A DNA stretch of 64,000 nucleotides from CAWAQA01 sp963784065 (GTDB lineage Bacteria; Acidobacteriota; Vicinamibacteria; Vicinamibacterales; UBA2999). Position numbers and translations under genes: made by a program. Position 1 is the first letter of the stretch. Each line of letters begins with the position of its first letter. Location: NCBI GenBank assembly GCA_963784065.1, contig CAWAQA010000004.1, forward strand, positions 310,001 through 374,000. The letters are read 5' to 3'. This document shows positions 37,991-47,300 of this stretch, piece by piece. The notes beneath the pieces were generated by a model. It was not told where the DNA came from. It searched no databases and saw only the letters and a program-made list of their open reading frames with translations.

Positions 37991-39163
37991 TCAGAACCCC
38001 GTGAACGACCGCGCGATCGACTGCACGGCGCGCATCGGCCAGCGCGTGTACACGCGCAGCCGCCGTACGGCGCTGGAGCCGTCCTCGAGCGCGGCATCGA
38101 GCGCAGCCTTGTCAACGAGCCCATTGCGACTGTAACGAGCCGCACTGAAGGTCTGAAGCGCATCGCCAAGCTGACCGAGCGAGAGGCGCATGCGCGATCC
38201 CGACGTGTAGCCGTGTCCAAGGTGCGCGGCAAGCACCTTCGGCGTGGTCGGCGCCGACAGCACCGCACGCCGGCGGCGGACGAGGCCGGTGCGGATGACA
38301 AGCTGGCCGTCACGCTCCGCCACGTCGCGGGCCACGAAATCCTGCGAGACGCGCCGCCCGGCTGCGACGGCCGCCGCAATCCTGAACACAGCCAGCGCCC
38401 GCCGGACGAGCGCCGGCGTCCAGCCGCCCCGCGCCTCGGTCCTGACGTCGGACAGGGCCCCCAGACATCCACGCAGCAGCGACGGCACCGGGAGCGGCAG
38501 CGGCACGTCTTCCTTGCGGCGCAACCGCCGCGCGCCGCGCGCCACGGCCAGGCCGGCGAACAGCGCGGCGAAGGCGAAGCAGATGCCGGCGGCGACGAGC
38601 GCCGCGGATGAGCGGAAGCGGCGTGACGCGCTCGCCGCAAAAGTGTCGGCCGAGGCATCGCGGATGTCAGTCGCGTTGCGCGGGACGAGCGAGAGGATGC
38701 GCATGGGGAGCGGCGGCAGCACGTATCCCAGATCGCGGCCCTGTGCGCCGCCGCCCGGCGCCTGCACGTTGTACGTGACGGTCAGCGCGGGAATCGTCAC
38801 GTCCTGCCCGAAGAACCCTTCGCTGAGCAGGCGGACGTCGTAGGCGAACTGGACGTACCGCCACGGAGCTGCCACCACATCCTCGAGCCGCTGGCCGCTG
38901 ACCACCTCGAACGGCGCTATCGACAGCGCGCCGGGCTCGAGCTGGTTGACCGCCGGGACGACGGTGATGCCGTTGGTTTCGATGACGCCGCACGTGAGCA
39001 GGAGCATGAACCGCTCGCCCACGCCGACCGCGCTGGTATCGGTCTTCCACCAGCAGCGGATTGGATCGGACCGGACGCCGGCCTCACCTTGGGCAGACGC
39101 GATCGGCGTCCCGATCGCGAGCATCGACGCCACCGCCGCCCCCGTGATCCAGTGTTTGTCCAT
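37991..39163 (-). CDS. BatD-like secreted/membrane protein
   Basis: 390 residues. Signal peptide (AVASMLAIGTPIASAQG), then a beta-rich periplasmic domain whose core (VGVGERFMLLLTCGVIETNG, VQFAYDVRLLSEGFFGQDVT, IPALTVTY) recalls the oxygen-tolerance BatD repeats. A membrane helix (LVAAGICFAFAALFAGLAVA) near residue 200 is followed by a cytoplasmic helical part with many Arg. It sits between DUF58 and the first VWA gene with 1-3 base gaps. BatD assignment is by arrangement and weak resemblance; the family is divergent. Confidence 0.65.
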   Translation of the reverse strand: MDKHWITGAAVASMLAIGTPIASAQGEAGVRSDPIRCWWKTDTSAVGVGERFMLLLTCGVIETNGITVVPAVNQLEPGALSIAPFEVVSGQRLEDVVAAPWRYVQFAYDVRLLSEGFFGQDVTIPALTVTYNVQAPGGGAQGRDLGYVLPPLPMRILSLVPRNATDIRDASADTFAASASRRFRSSAALVAAGICFAFAALFAGLAVARGARRLRRKEDVPLPLPVPSLLRGCLGALSDVRTEARGGWTPALVRRALAVFRIAAAVAAGRRVSQDFVARDVAERDGQLVIRTGLVRRRRAVLSAPTTPKVLAAHLGHGYTSGSRMRLSLGQLGDALQTFSAARYSRNGLVDKAALDAALEDGSSAVRRLRVYTRWPMRAVQSIARSFTGF

Positions 39164-39166
39164 CGC

Positions 39167-40138
39167 TCACATCTTCCGAAGGCGCCGCTCCGCGGCAAAC
39201 GCCGCCAGCGCCGTTTCCATTTCCCACCGATCGAGCCCGACGCGCACGACGTCCAGGCCGGCGCCGCGCGCCATCCGGATGACGTCCTCCTGCCAGGCGC
39301 CGACCCGATCGCCAAGGCGGTGCAGTTCGCGCCGGGACAGGACGCGCGTTTCCCCGGTCTCCACGTCGAACGCCTCGATCCAGCCGGCGGACACGTCTGG
39401 CAGCTCGTATGCGAACCGCACGTCGGCCATCAGGAGGAACACGTCGTGCACGGCATTCAACGACGAGAGCTCGGCGATGAGCTGCGCCGCGCCGGAAAAG
39501 AGGAAATCGGAGATGACCGGGATCATCGCCGATTTCCGGAGCTGGCTCTCGATGGCGGTCGCGATCGCCGAACTTCCGTGGCCCGGGCCTTCGGGATGCG
39601 CTCCGGCAACGGGCAGGGCGCGCGCCGTGTGTCCATCGTGGCCGATCGTGACGCGGTTCGCAACGGCGTCACGGTAGAGGTCCAGGCAATACAGCAGGTG
39701 CGAGCGCCCGATCCGGGGACGCGCCGCGGCGACCGGCTGCAGCGCGCCATCGAAGGCGACGAAGCCGAACATGTCCTGGAAGAACGTGGCGGAGAGTCCC
39801 ACTGCGGCCACGCCGCGTGCGATGGCGGTGGCGATGGTCAGGCCGTCGAGGCCGCAGCGCGTCGAGAGCGACGCGTCGGCGACGGCGACGATCGTCGCGG
39901 TGCTGTCCTGCTCGAGCTCGCGCGTGACGAGCGGACTGAAGTTCGTGATCGACGACTGCGCCCAGTCGATCGACGTCACGCGGTCGCCGGGCTGCCAGTC
40001 GCGCAGGCCGACGAAGTTGAAGCCGCCACCCTTGAACACGCTGGCATGATCGCCGAGCGTGAACTCCTTCATTCGCTTGAGGATGAACAGCTCGATCTCG
40101 GCGATCTCGCTCAACGTGACGAGCGTGTCTCCGGTCAC
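39167..40138 (-). CDS. DUF58-domain protein
   Basis: 323 residues. It carries the DUF58 signature around LRDWQPGDRVTSIDWAQSS (R-x-Y/W-x-x-GD-x3-IDW) and VAVADASLSTRC, a VWA-like strand. There are no membrane helices, which is unlike many DUF58 proteins. Its start overlaps the end of the MoxR gene by 4 bases. MoxR ATPase plus DUF58 is an established pair in which DUF58 links the ATPase to the membrane VWA proteins. Confidence 0.85.
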   Translation of the reverse strand: MTGDTLVTLSEIAEIELFILKRMKEFTLGDHASVFKGGGFNFVGLRDWQPGDRVTSIDWAQSSITNFSPLVTRELEQDSTATIVAVADASLSTRCGLDGLTIATAIARGVAAVGLSATFFQDMFGFVAFDGALQPVAAARPRIGRSHLLYCLDLYRDAVANRVTIGHDGHTARALPVAGAHPEGPGHGSSAIATAIESQLRKSAMIPVISDFLFSGAAQLIAELSSLNAVHDVFLLMADVRFAYELPDVSAGWIEAFDVETGETRVLSRRELHRLGDRVGAWQEDVIRMARGAGLDVVRVGLDRWEMETALAAFAAERRLRKM

Positions 40139-41175
40139 GGCACCGGCACCCTGTCTATGACGTCGTCAATGACCATGTCTACCGTCACACCGTGGCTCGC
40201 CGCGTGCGGCCCGAGCCAGACGCGGTGGCTGAGCACGTACTTCGCCAGGTCCTGCACGTCCTCCGGATACACTTCCGAGCGGCCACCCAGCAGCAGCGCC
40301 CACACCTTCACCAGCCGGCCCCAGCAGATCGTGGCGCGCGGCGACGCGCCGAGGTCCACGCACTGTTCGACCAGCGCCGCCGGCGATCGATGATGCCATG
40401 CGCTCTCGGCGTTGTACGGACGCGTGGCGCCGACCAGCCGCCGGATGTACTTCGCGAGCGCCCCGTGCAGGAACACCTCGCGCGTGATGGCGCCGCGCAG
40501 CTCGATGATCCGTTCCTTGCGCACGAGCGGGTTGAGGTGCACGCGCTTGAAGTCGAAGCTGACCAGCTTCTCCTCCTCCGCCGGCGTCAGGTAAGGGATG
40601 TTGAGCATGATCGCGAACCGGTCGGTCGCCGCCTCGGACAGGGGAAACGTGCCCTGCCCGAGCTCCACCGGGTTCATCGTGGCGATCGCGAAACTGAACG
40701 GCTGCAGCTCGTAGGTCGTCTTGCCCACGGTGATGGTGCGGTCCTGCAGCCCCTCGAGGAACGCACTCTGGGACTTCAGCGGGATGCGGTTGATTTCGTC
40801 GAGCAGGATGATTTCGCCCGAGGCAAGCGGACCGAACTCCGTCACGAGCTCCCCGGTCGCCGGATTGATCATCTGGAAGCCGACGATCTCGGTCGGCTGC
40901 AGGTCCGCCCGGCCCTGCAGGCGTGCGAACTTCGCGTTGCTGATGGCGGCGAGGATGACGCCGAAGAACGTCTTCCCCACGCCCGGAACCCCGCGCAGCA
41001 GCAGGTTCCCGGCGTTGACCTGGCGGTTCTGGTTCTTGTCGTAGGTCGTCGGAATCTCCGAGAGCAGGACCACGTTGGCGAGCGCCTTCTCGGTCTCGTA
41101 GCCAACCAGCGCGTTGCTGGCTTCAGCAAGGATTTGTCTGTGCAGATCGATCGCTTCCTGAAGCTCCGGATGCAT
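40135..41175 (-). CDS. MoxR-family AAA ATPase
   Basis: 346 residues from ATG 41175 (41193 is another in-frame start). Walker A GVPGVGKTFFG, Walker B IILLDEINRIPLKSQSAFLE, sensor-1 IATMNPVELGQGTFPLSEA and the Arg finger region ATDRFAIMLN. The C-terminal AAA lid follows (SPRATICWGRLVKVWALLL). MoxR ATPases act as chaperones for VWA-protein complexes, here likely the DUF58/BatD/VWA products downstream. It is the first gene of the operon. Confidence 0.9.
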   Translation of the reverse strand: MHPELQEAIDLHRQILAEASNALVGYETEKALANVVLLSEIPTTYDKNQNRQVNAGNLLLRGVPGVGKTFFGVILAAISNAKFARLQGRADLQPTEIVGFQMINPATGELVTEFGPLASGEIILLDEINRIPLKSQSAFLEGLQDRTITVGKTTYELQPFSFAIATMNPVELGQGTFPLSEAATDRFAIMLNIPYLTPAEEEKLVSFDFKRVHLNPLVRKERIIELRGAITREVFLHGALAKYIRRLVGATRPYNAESAWHHRSPAALVEQCVDLGASPRATICWGRLVKVWALLLGGRSEVYPEDVQDLAKYVLSHRVWLGPHAASHGVTVDMVIDDVIDRVPVP

Positions 41176-41271
41176 GGAGCCCGAATCATACAAGAGGGGA
41201 GGGCACAGGCACGACGGCTCGTGCCGGCGCAGCCGACGGAAACGTCATACCGCGGTCCCGAGTGAGTCAGC

Positions 41272-42513
41272 TCAGGGCTTCAGCGAGCCGGTCGAACGGG
41301 CAGGCGGGAATGTCGGTGCTGGCGGTTCGGCCGTGGACGTCGAAGCTTGGGGCCGGCGAATAGGCGATTGCTCGCGCGGCACGGGTCGTCCGAGAGGCGT
41401 CGTGAACGGCACCAGCGGCTGATCGCGGAGCAGCATCGCGACGGGATACAGGCCCGCCACACGCCCGTCGCGCAGCACGACGGCGGCGGCGACGCGATAT
41501 GGCTTCAGCACCGGGTCGATGAGCGGCGGTCCCTGCAAATCGCCGGGCGCGAGGTAGGTGCCGGCCGGCAGGCCGCTGTGCGCCGCGAACGCCGTGAGCG
41601 TATTCGAGATCCCGGTCACGACGGCGACGCCGTTGAACGCGAGCGGCGGCGGCACCGGCCGTGAACCCGTGTCCTTCCTCCAGCGCTGGTTGCCGTTTCC
41701 GCGGTTGACCGCGCGGATGATGTTGTCGAGCGACGTGATGAACACCAGGTCGTCGTCGGTCGAGGCGCCGATCACGTCGCCGCCCGAACGCCACTTCCAG
41801 GCGAGCGCGCCGGTATCGGCACGGAGCGCGTAGAAGAAGTTGTCGGTCGAGCCGACGAACACGCGTTCCTCGGCCCACGACGGTTCGCTCAACATGCCGG
41901 GAAGTTGCTGCTCCCATCGTGTTGAGCCGTCCGGCAGGTTGAGCGACACGACCCGGCCGTTGGCGAGGGTGAAATAGATCGCGTCGTCCTCGCCGGCGAC
42001 TGCGGGCGACCGTGGCGGCGCGCCGAGCGATCGGTTCCAGAGGCGTTGCCCGTCGGCGGCGCGAAACGCCACGACCTCCCCAGGCTCGCTCACCGCGAAC
42101 AGCCATCCCGTGTCGAAGACGAGCGGAACGGCCAACGTCCCCGGCAGCGGCACCCGCCAGATCGACGTGCCGGTCGCGGCGTCGAGGGCATGCAGTTCGT
42201 CGCTTGCCGCGAGATAGACGACACCGTCGTGAACGACTGGCGGCCACTCGCTCTCGATGCCGCGGACCCAGAGGACCTGGCCGGTCTGGCGGTCGAGCGC
42301 CGTCAATTCCTCGCTCTGCAGCGGGACATAGACGCGCTGATCGTCCATCGCGCCACCCGCCGAGGTCGGTGAGGCGAGGACGACGAGCCACGCTTGTTCG
42401 GCTGGAAGGATCGGCAGCGGATCAGTGGGATTTGGTTGTTGGCCCGAAGCTATGTCTAGCGTCAGAAGGAGGGCCAGGACGCTACATATCGTGGCCCGCA
42501 GCGTGAACACCAC
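41272..42513 (-). CDS. Secreted PQQ-type beta-propeller protein (BamB-like)
   Basis: 413 residues. Signal peptide (SVLALLLTLDIASGQQ) then seven or so PQQ-like propeller blades: LTALDRQTGQVLWVRGI, LHALDAATGTSIWRVPLP, VVAFRAADGQRLWNRSLG, VVSLNLPDGSTRWEQQLPG, FYALRADTGALAWKW, IIRAVNRGNGNQRWRKDTG. The C-terminal 50 residues are Pro-rich. It resembles BamB, the outer-membrane assembly lipoprotein, but has no lipobox Cys. An alternative is a generic PQQ-repeat scaffold. It precedes the MoxR operon in the same direction, about 80 bases upstream. Confidence 0.75.
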   Translation of the reverse strand: MVFTLRATICSVLALLLTLDIASGQQPNPTDPLPILPAEQAWLVVLASPTSAGGAMDDQRVYVPLQSEELTALDRQTGQVLWVRGIESEWPPVVHDGVVYLAASDELHALDAATGTSIWRVPLPGTLAVPLVFDTGWLFAVSEPGEVVAFRAADGQRLWNRSLGAPPRSPAVAGEDDAIYFTLANGRVVSLNLPDGSTRWEQQLPGMLSEPSWAEERVFVGSTDNFFYALRADTGALAWKWRSGGDVIGASTDDDLVFITSLDNIIRAVNRGNGNQRWRKDTGSRPVPPPLAFNGVAVVTGISNTLTAFAAHSGLPAGTYLAPGDLQGPPLIDPVLKPYRVAAAVVLRDGRVAGLYPVAMLLRDQPLVPFTTPLGRPVPREQSPIRRPQASTSTAEPPAPTFPPARSTGSLKP

Positions 42514-42540
42514 AGTATAATAGCGCGTCCTTACGGCCTC

Positions 42541-42583
42541 CTGAGCCTTGTTCCTGAGCCCTGATGCCTGATCCCCGGGCCCT
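42541..42583. repeat. Half-element of the CCTGATCCC repeat family before guaA
   Basis: TTCCTGAGCCCTGATGCCTG and GATCCCCGGGCCC form one arm of the GATCAGG family seen at 14706 and 19075. The partner arm is absent. It ends directly before the guaA start, where a ribosome binding site would be expected; none is visible. Confidence 0.5.
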
Positions 42584-42589
42584 TTGATT

Positions 42590-44137
42590 GTGGCGCATCA
42601 AACCATACTCGTCCTGGATTTCGGCTCGCAGTACACCCAGTTGATTGCCCGGCGTCTGCGCGAGCTGTCGGTCTACTCCGAAATCGTTCCGTTCAACACA
42701 CCGCTCAGCGCCCTCCGGGCGAAGAACGCGGTCGGCATCATCCTGTCAGGCGGACCGAAGAGCGTTTCCGAAGCCGGCGCGCCCCGCTGCGACACGGGCC
42801 TGTTCGAGCTCGGCGTGCCCGTCCTCGGCATCTGCTACGGCATGCAGCTGATGACCGACGTGTTGGGCGGTGAGGTCCGGCGGTCGGGTCACCGGGAGTT
42901 CGGCCACGCCCTCGTAAAGGTCAGCCGCAACGGCGACGCGCCGCAGCTGTTTCGCGAGATCCCCGCCGAGCTCCGCGTGTGGGCGAGCCACGGCGACGAC
43001 GTGGCGGCCGTGCCGCCTGGATTCGCCGTCGCCGCCACCAGTGCCACGGCGCCGATCGCCGCGATGGAAGCGCCCGACCGCTCGCTCTACGCGCTGCTGT
43101 TCCACCCCGAAGTGGCACACACCGATCATGGCCTCGAGATCCTGAAGAACTTCGCGTTCCACGTGTGCGGTTGCACGGGAGACTGGACGATTGCCTCGTT
43201 CATCGAAGAAGCCACCGAAGGGATCCGGGCACGGGTGGGCAGCGGCAGGGCCGTGTGCGGGCTGTCGGGCGGAGTGGACTCCACCGTCGCGGCCATGCTC
43301 ATTCACCGTGCGATTGGCGATCGTCTGACCTGCATCTTCGTGGACAACGGGCTGCTGCGTCACGAGGAAGCCAGCCAGATCAGGAAGCGATTCGCGGGGA
43401 AGCTGCACCTGCCGCTCGACTTCGTGGACGCCAGCCACCTCTTTCTCGAGCGGCTGGCGGGTGTCACCGATCCCGAGCAGAAGCGGAAGATCATCGGCGC
43501 GACGTTCATCGACGTCTTCGAGACGCGCGCGAAGGAGCTGGGCGGGTTCGACTTCCTCGGGCAGGGCACCCTCTATCCCGATGTGATCGAATCGGCCGGC
43601 GTCCACGGCCCGGCCGTCGTCATCAAGAGTCATCACAACGTCGGCGGGCTGCCGGAGCGGATGAATTTCAGGCTGGTGGAGCCGCTGCGCGATCTCTTCA
43701 AGGACGAAGTGCGGCGCGTCGGGCGCGACCTCGGGCTCGACAAGGAGTTCGTGGTGCGGCAGCCTTTCCCTGGCCCCGGGCTCGCCGTGCGGATCCTCGG
43801 CGAGCTCACGAAGGAGCGCCTCGAGCTGTTGCGGCTGGCGGACAGGATCGTGGCGGAGGAGATCCGCAAGGCAGGGTGGTACGAGCGGCTCTGGCAGAGC
43901 TTCGCGGTGCTGCTGCCGGTCCAGAGCGTGGGCGTGATGGGCGACGCGCGGACCTACGAGTACACGGCCGCGATCCGGGCGGTGGAGAGCCTCGACGGCA
44001 TGACGGCCGACTGGGCGCGCCTGCCGCACGAGCTGCTGGCCACCATGTCGTCGCGCATCGTCAATGAGGTGCGCGGGATTAACCGCGTGGTGTACGACAT
44101 CTCGTCGAAGCCGCCGTCGACGATCGAGTGGGAATAG
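42590..44137 (+). CDS. guaA: GMP synthase (glutamine-hydrolysing)
   Basis: 515 residues from GTG 42590 (MAHQTILVLDFGSQYTQ); TTG 42584 is an in-frame alternative. The class I glutamine amidotransferase has its nucleophile in GICYGMQLM and the His/Glu pair in HPEVAHT. The ATP pyrophosphatase PP-loop is LSGGVDSTVAAML at about residue 225, then FVDNGLLRHEE and DFLGQGTLYPDVIES. The C-terminal dimerisation domain has RQPFPGPGLAVRILGE. It converts XMP to GMP. The frame is intact. A repeat element lies between it and dnaE. Confidence 0.95.
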   Translation: MAHQTILVLDFGSQYTQLIARRLRELSVYSEIVPFNTPLSALRAKNAVGIILSGGPKSVSEAGAPRCDTGLFELGVPVLGICYGMQLMTDVLGGEVRRSGHREFGHALVKVSRNGDAPQLFREIPAELRVWASHGDDVAAVPPGFAVAATSATAPIAAMEAPDRSLYALLFHPEVAHTDHGLEILKNFAFHVCGCTGDWTIASFIEEATEGIRARVGSGRAVCGLSGGVDSTVAAMLIHRAIGDRLTCIFVDNGLLRHEEASQIRKRFAGKLHLPLDFVDASHLFLERLAGVTDPEQKRKIIGATFIDVFETRAKELGGFDFLGQGTLYPDVIESAGVHGPAVVIKSHHNVGGLPERMNFRLVEPLRDLFKDEVRRVGRDLGLDKEFVVRQPFPGPGLAVRILGELTKERLELLRLADRIVAEEIRKAGWYERLWQSFAVLLPVQSVGVMGDARTYEYTAAIRAVESLDGMTADWARLPHELLATMSSRIVNEVRGINRVVYDISSKPPSTIEWE

Positions 44138-44145
44138 CAATCATT

Positions 44146-44300
44146 GTTGATTGATGATCTGTGATTGATGATTCTGTGTTGAACGCGGATTGTCGAATGT
44201 TGATTGATATGCGGCGGAGCACGCCATTGCCACTCTCAGACAATCAGCAATCGAGAATCGCCAATCAACAACCAATCATCAATCATCAGTCGGCAATCAG
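44146..44300. repeat. AT-rich inverted ATCAATCA repeat between guaA and dnaE
   Basis: The gap is unusually AT-rich. The left part has TTGATTGATGATCTGTGATT and further TTGATTGAT words; the right part has AATCAGCAATCGAGAATCGC and CAACCAATCATCAATCATC, its approximate reverse complement. It could fold as a long imperfect hairpin. A one-arm relative (CGAATCACCAATCACATTG) lies at 18099-18117 before the dehydrogenase. The dnaE start is 3 bases after the element. Confidence 0.7.
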
Positions 44301-44302
44301 GA

Positions 44303-47300
44303 ATGTCTGAGTTCGTCCACCTCCACCTCCACACCGAGTTCTCGCTCCTCGACGGCGCCTGCCGGATCGACGAACTGCTCGACGAGGCGGTGAAGCTGAA
44401 GATGCCGGCGCTCGCGGTGACCGAGCATGGCAACATGTTCTCGTCGGTCGTGTTCCACGATCATGCGCGCGCGCGCGGACTCAAGCCGATCCTGGGGTGC
44501 GAGGTCTACGTCGCGCCAGGCGACCGGTTCGACAAGAGCGGGCCGCAGACCGAGACCAATCACCTCGTGCTGCTCGCGGAGACCGACGAAGGCTACAAGA
44601 ACCTGATCAAGCTGGTGTCCGCCGGCTACACCGAGGGGTTCTACTACCGGCCGCGGATCGACAAGGCGCTGCTCGAGCGGCATGCGAAGGGCCTCATCGG
44701 CCTGAGCAGCTGCCTCAAGGGTGAGGTCGCCAGCGCGCTCAGGATCGAGCAGGCGCGCCCGGCGCTCGAGGCGGCGGCACGGCTGCGGGACATCCTCGGC
44801 CAGGACAACTTCTTTCTCGAGATGCAGTATCAGGGCATCGAGGAGCAGCGGATCGTCAACAAGGGCCTGCTGCCGATCGCCAGTGACCTCAACCTGCCGA
44901 TCGTCGCGACCAACGACGTGCACTATCTGCGGCAGGGCGACCACCAGCCGCACGACATCCTGCTCTGCATCGGCACCGGCAAGACGGTCAACGACGCCCA
45001 GCGCCTCCGCTACACCGGCGACCAGTTTTTCCTCAAGACCGCCGCGCAGATGGCGGAGGTGTTCAAGGACCACCTCGACGCGCTGAAGAACACACTGGTC
45101 GTCGCCGAGCGCTGCAACGTCACGATCCCGACGGGGGCGAACCACCTGCCGTCCTTTGGCGTGCCCGAGGGCTATACGCTCGATCAGTACTTCGAGCACG
45201 TGGTGCGTGAAGGGTTCACCCAGCGGCTGACGCGCCTCCGGCAACTCGCCGCGACGGGCCACCTCCGCCACAGCGTCGACGAGTACGAGCGTCGTCTCGA
45301 GTACGAGATCGAGATGATCAAGAAGATGGGGTACGTCGGGTACTTCCTCATCGTCTGGGACTTCATCCGCTACGCGCGCGAAGAAGGCATCCCCGTGGGC
45401 CCGGGCCGCGGCTCGGCGGCCGGGTCGCTGGTGGCGTGGTGCATGCGCATCACGGACGTGGATCCGATTGACTTCGGCCTCATCTTCGAGCGCTTTCTCA
45501 ACCCCGAGCGCGTGTCGCTGCCCGACATCGATGTCGATTTCTGCGAACGCCGCCGCGGCGAGGTGATCGACTACGTCACGCGGAAATACGGCCGCGAGAA
45601 CGTCGCCCAGATCATCACGTTCGGCACGATGAAGGCGAAGGCGGTGGTGCGTGACGTCGGTCGCGCCCTCGACATGCCCTACGCCGACGTCAACAACATC
45701 GCGAAGCAGATCCCGCCCGCGCTCGACATGACGCTGGACAAGGCGCTGGCGGAGAATCCGATCCTCAAGGACATGGCGGCGAAGGACCCCCGGGTCAAGG
45801 AGGTGCTCGACATCGGGCGCCGTCTCGAAGGGATGTCACGCCACGCGTCGGTACACGCGGCCGGCGTGGTCATCGCGCCCGGACCGATCACCGACTACGC
45901 GCCGCTCTACAAGGGGCAGCGCGACGAAATCACGACGCAGTGGAACATGAAGGAGGTGGAGCGCGTCGGCCTCCTGAAGATGGACTTCCTGGGGCTGAGC
46001 ACGCTCACGCTCATCCAGGACTGTCTCGCCGAGATCAAGCGCACCGAGGGCGTCGAGCTCGACATCGACACGGTGCCGCTCGACGATCCGAAGACCTACA
46101 AGGTGTTCGGCGACGGAGCGGCCTATGGCATCTTCCAGTTCGAGAGCTCCGGCATGCGCGAGCTGCTGCGGAAGGCGAAGCCGGAGCGGCTCGACGACCT
46201 GATCGCGCTCAACGCCCTGTACCGGCCGGGACCGCTCAAGTCGGGCATGGTGGACGACTTCATCGCGCGCAAGCAGGGCCTCAAGGAGATCAAGTACGAG
46301 CTCCCGCAGCTCGAGCCGATCCTGTCCGACACCTACGGGGTCATCGCGTATCAGGAGCAGGTCATGCGCATCGCGCAGTCGCTGGCCGGCTTCAGCCTCG
46401 GGCAGGCGGACGTGCTGCGCAAGGCCATGGGCAAGAAGGATCCCAAGGTCATGGCCATGCAGCGCGAGGCGTTCATGGCGGGCGCCAGGACGCTCAACGT
46501 CAACGAGAAGAAGGCGACCAAGATTTTCGACCTGATGGAGTACTTCGCCGGCTACGGCTTCAACAAGTCGCATTCCACGGCGTATGCCTTCCTCGCGTAC
46601 CAGACCGCCTACCTCAAGGCGAACTATCCATGGCACTTCGCGGCGGCGCTGCTGACCATCGAGGCGCAGAACACGGACAAGCTGGCGATGTACCTGGCCG
46701 AATGCCGGGACCGCGGCATTCCGGTGCTGGCGCCCGATGTCAACGAGAGCCAGCTCAATTTCTCGGTGGAGCCCGGGCGCGGGGTGCGCTTCGGGCTGAC
46801 GGCGATCAAGGGCCTCGGCGAAGGGGCGATCCGGTCGATTCTCGACGCCCGAACGCGGCTTGGCGGGCGCATCGCGTCGCTGCACGCGCTCTGCGAGATT
46901 CTCGACATGCGCCTGGCGAACAAGCGCGTGTTCGAAGCGCTCGTGAAGGCCGGCGCCTGCGATTCGCTGGCGCACGGCGCGGCCGACATCGCCGCGCTGA
47001 TGTCGACGCGGGCGCGGCTGTTCGCCGCGATCGAAGGCGCGTGCGAGCAGGGGGCCCGCACGCAGCGCGACAAGGAGCTGGGTCAGACGGATCTGTTCGG
47101 CGGGAGCGACGAGCATGCGCCAGCCTCGGTCCAGCTGCCCGGCGTCCCGGCCTGGACCGAGGTCGAGCTGCTCAACTACGAACGCGACACGCTCGGCCTG
47201 TTCCTCACCGGCCACCCGATCGATCGATGGGCCGATGATCTTCGCGAGTACGGCGCCAGGTCGATCGCCGACCTCGGCCTCAAGAAGGAGCCCGAGGCGG

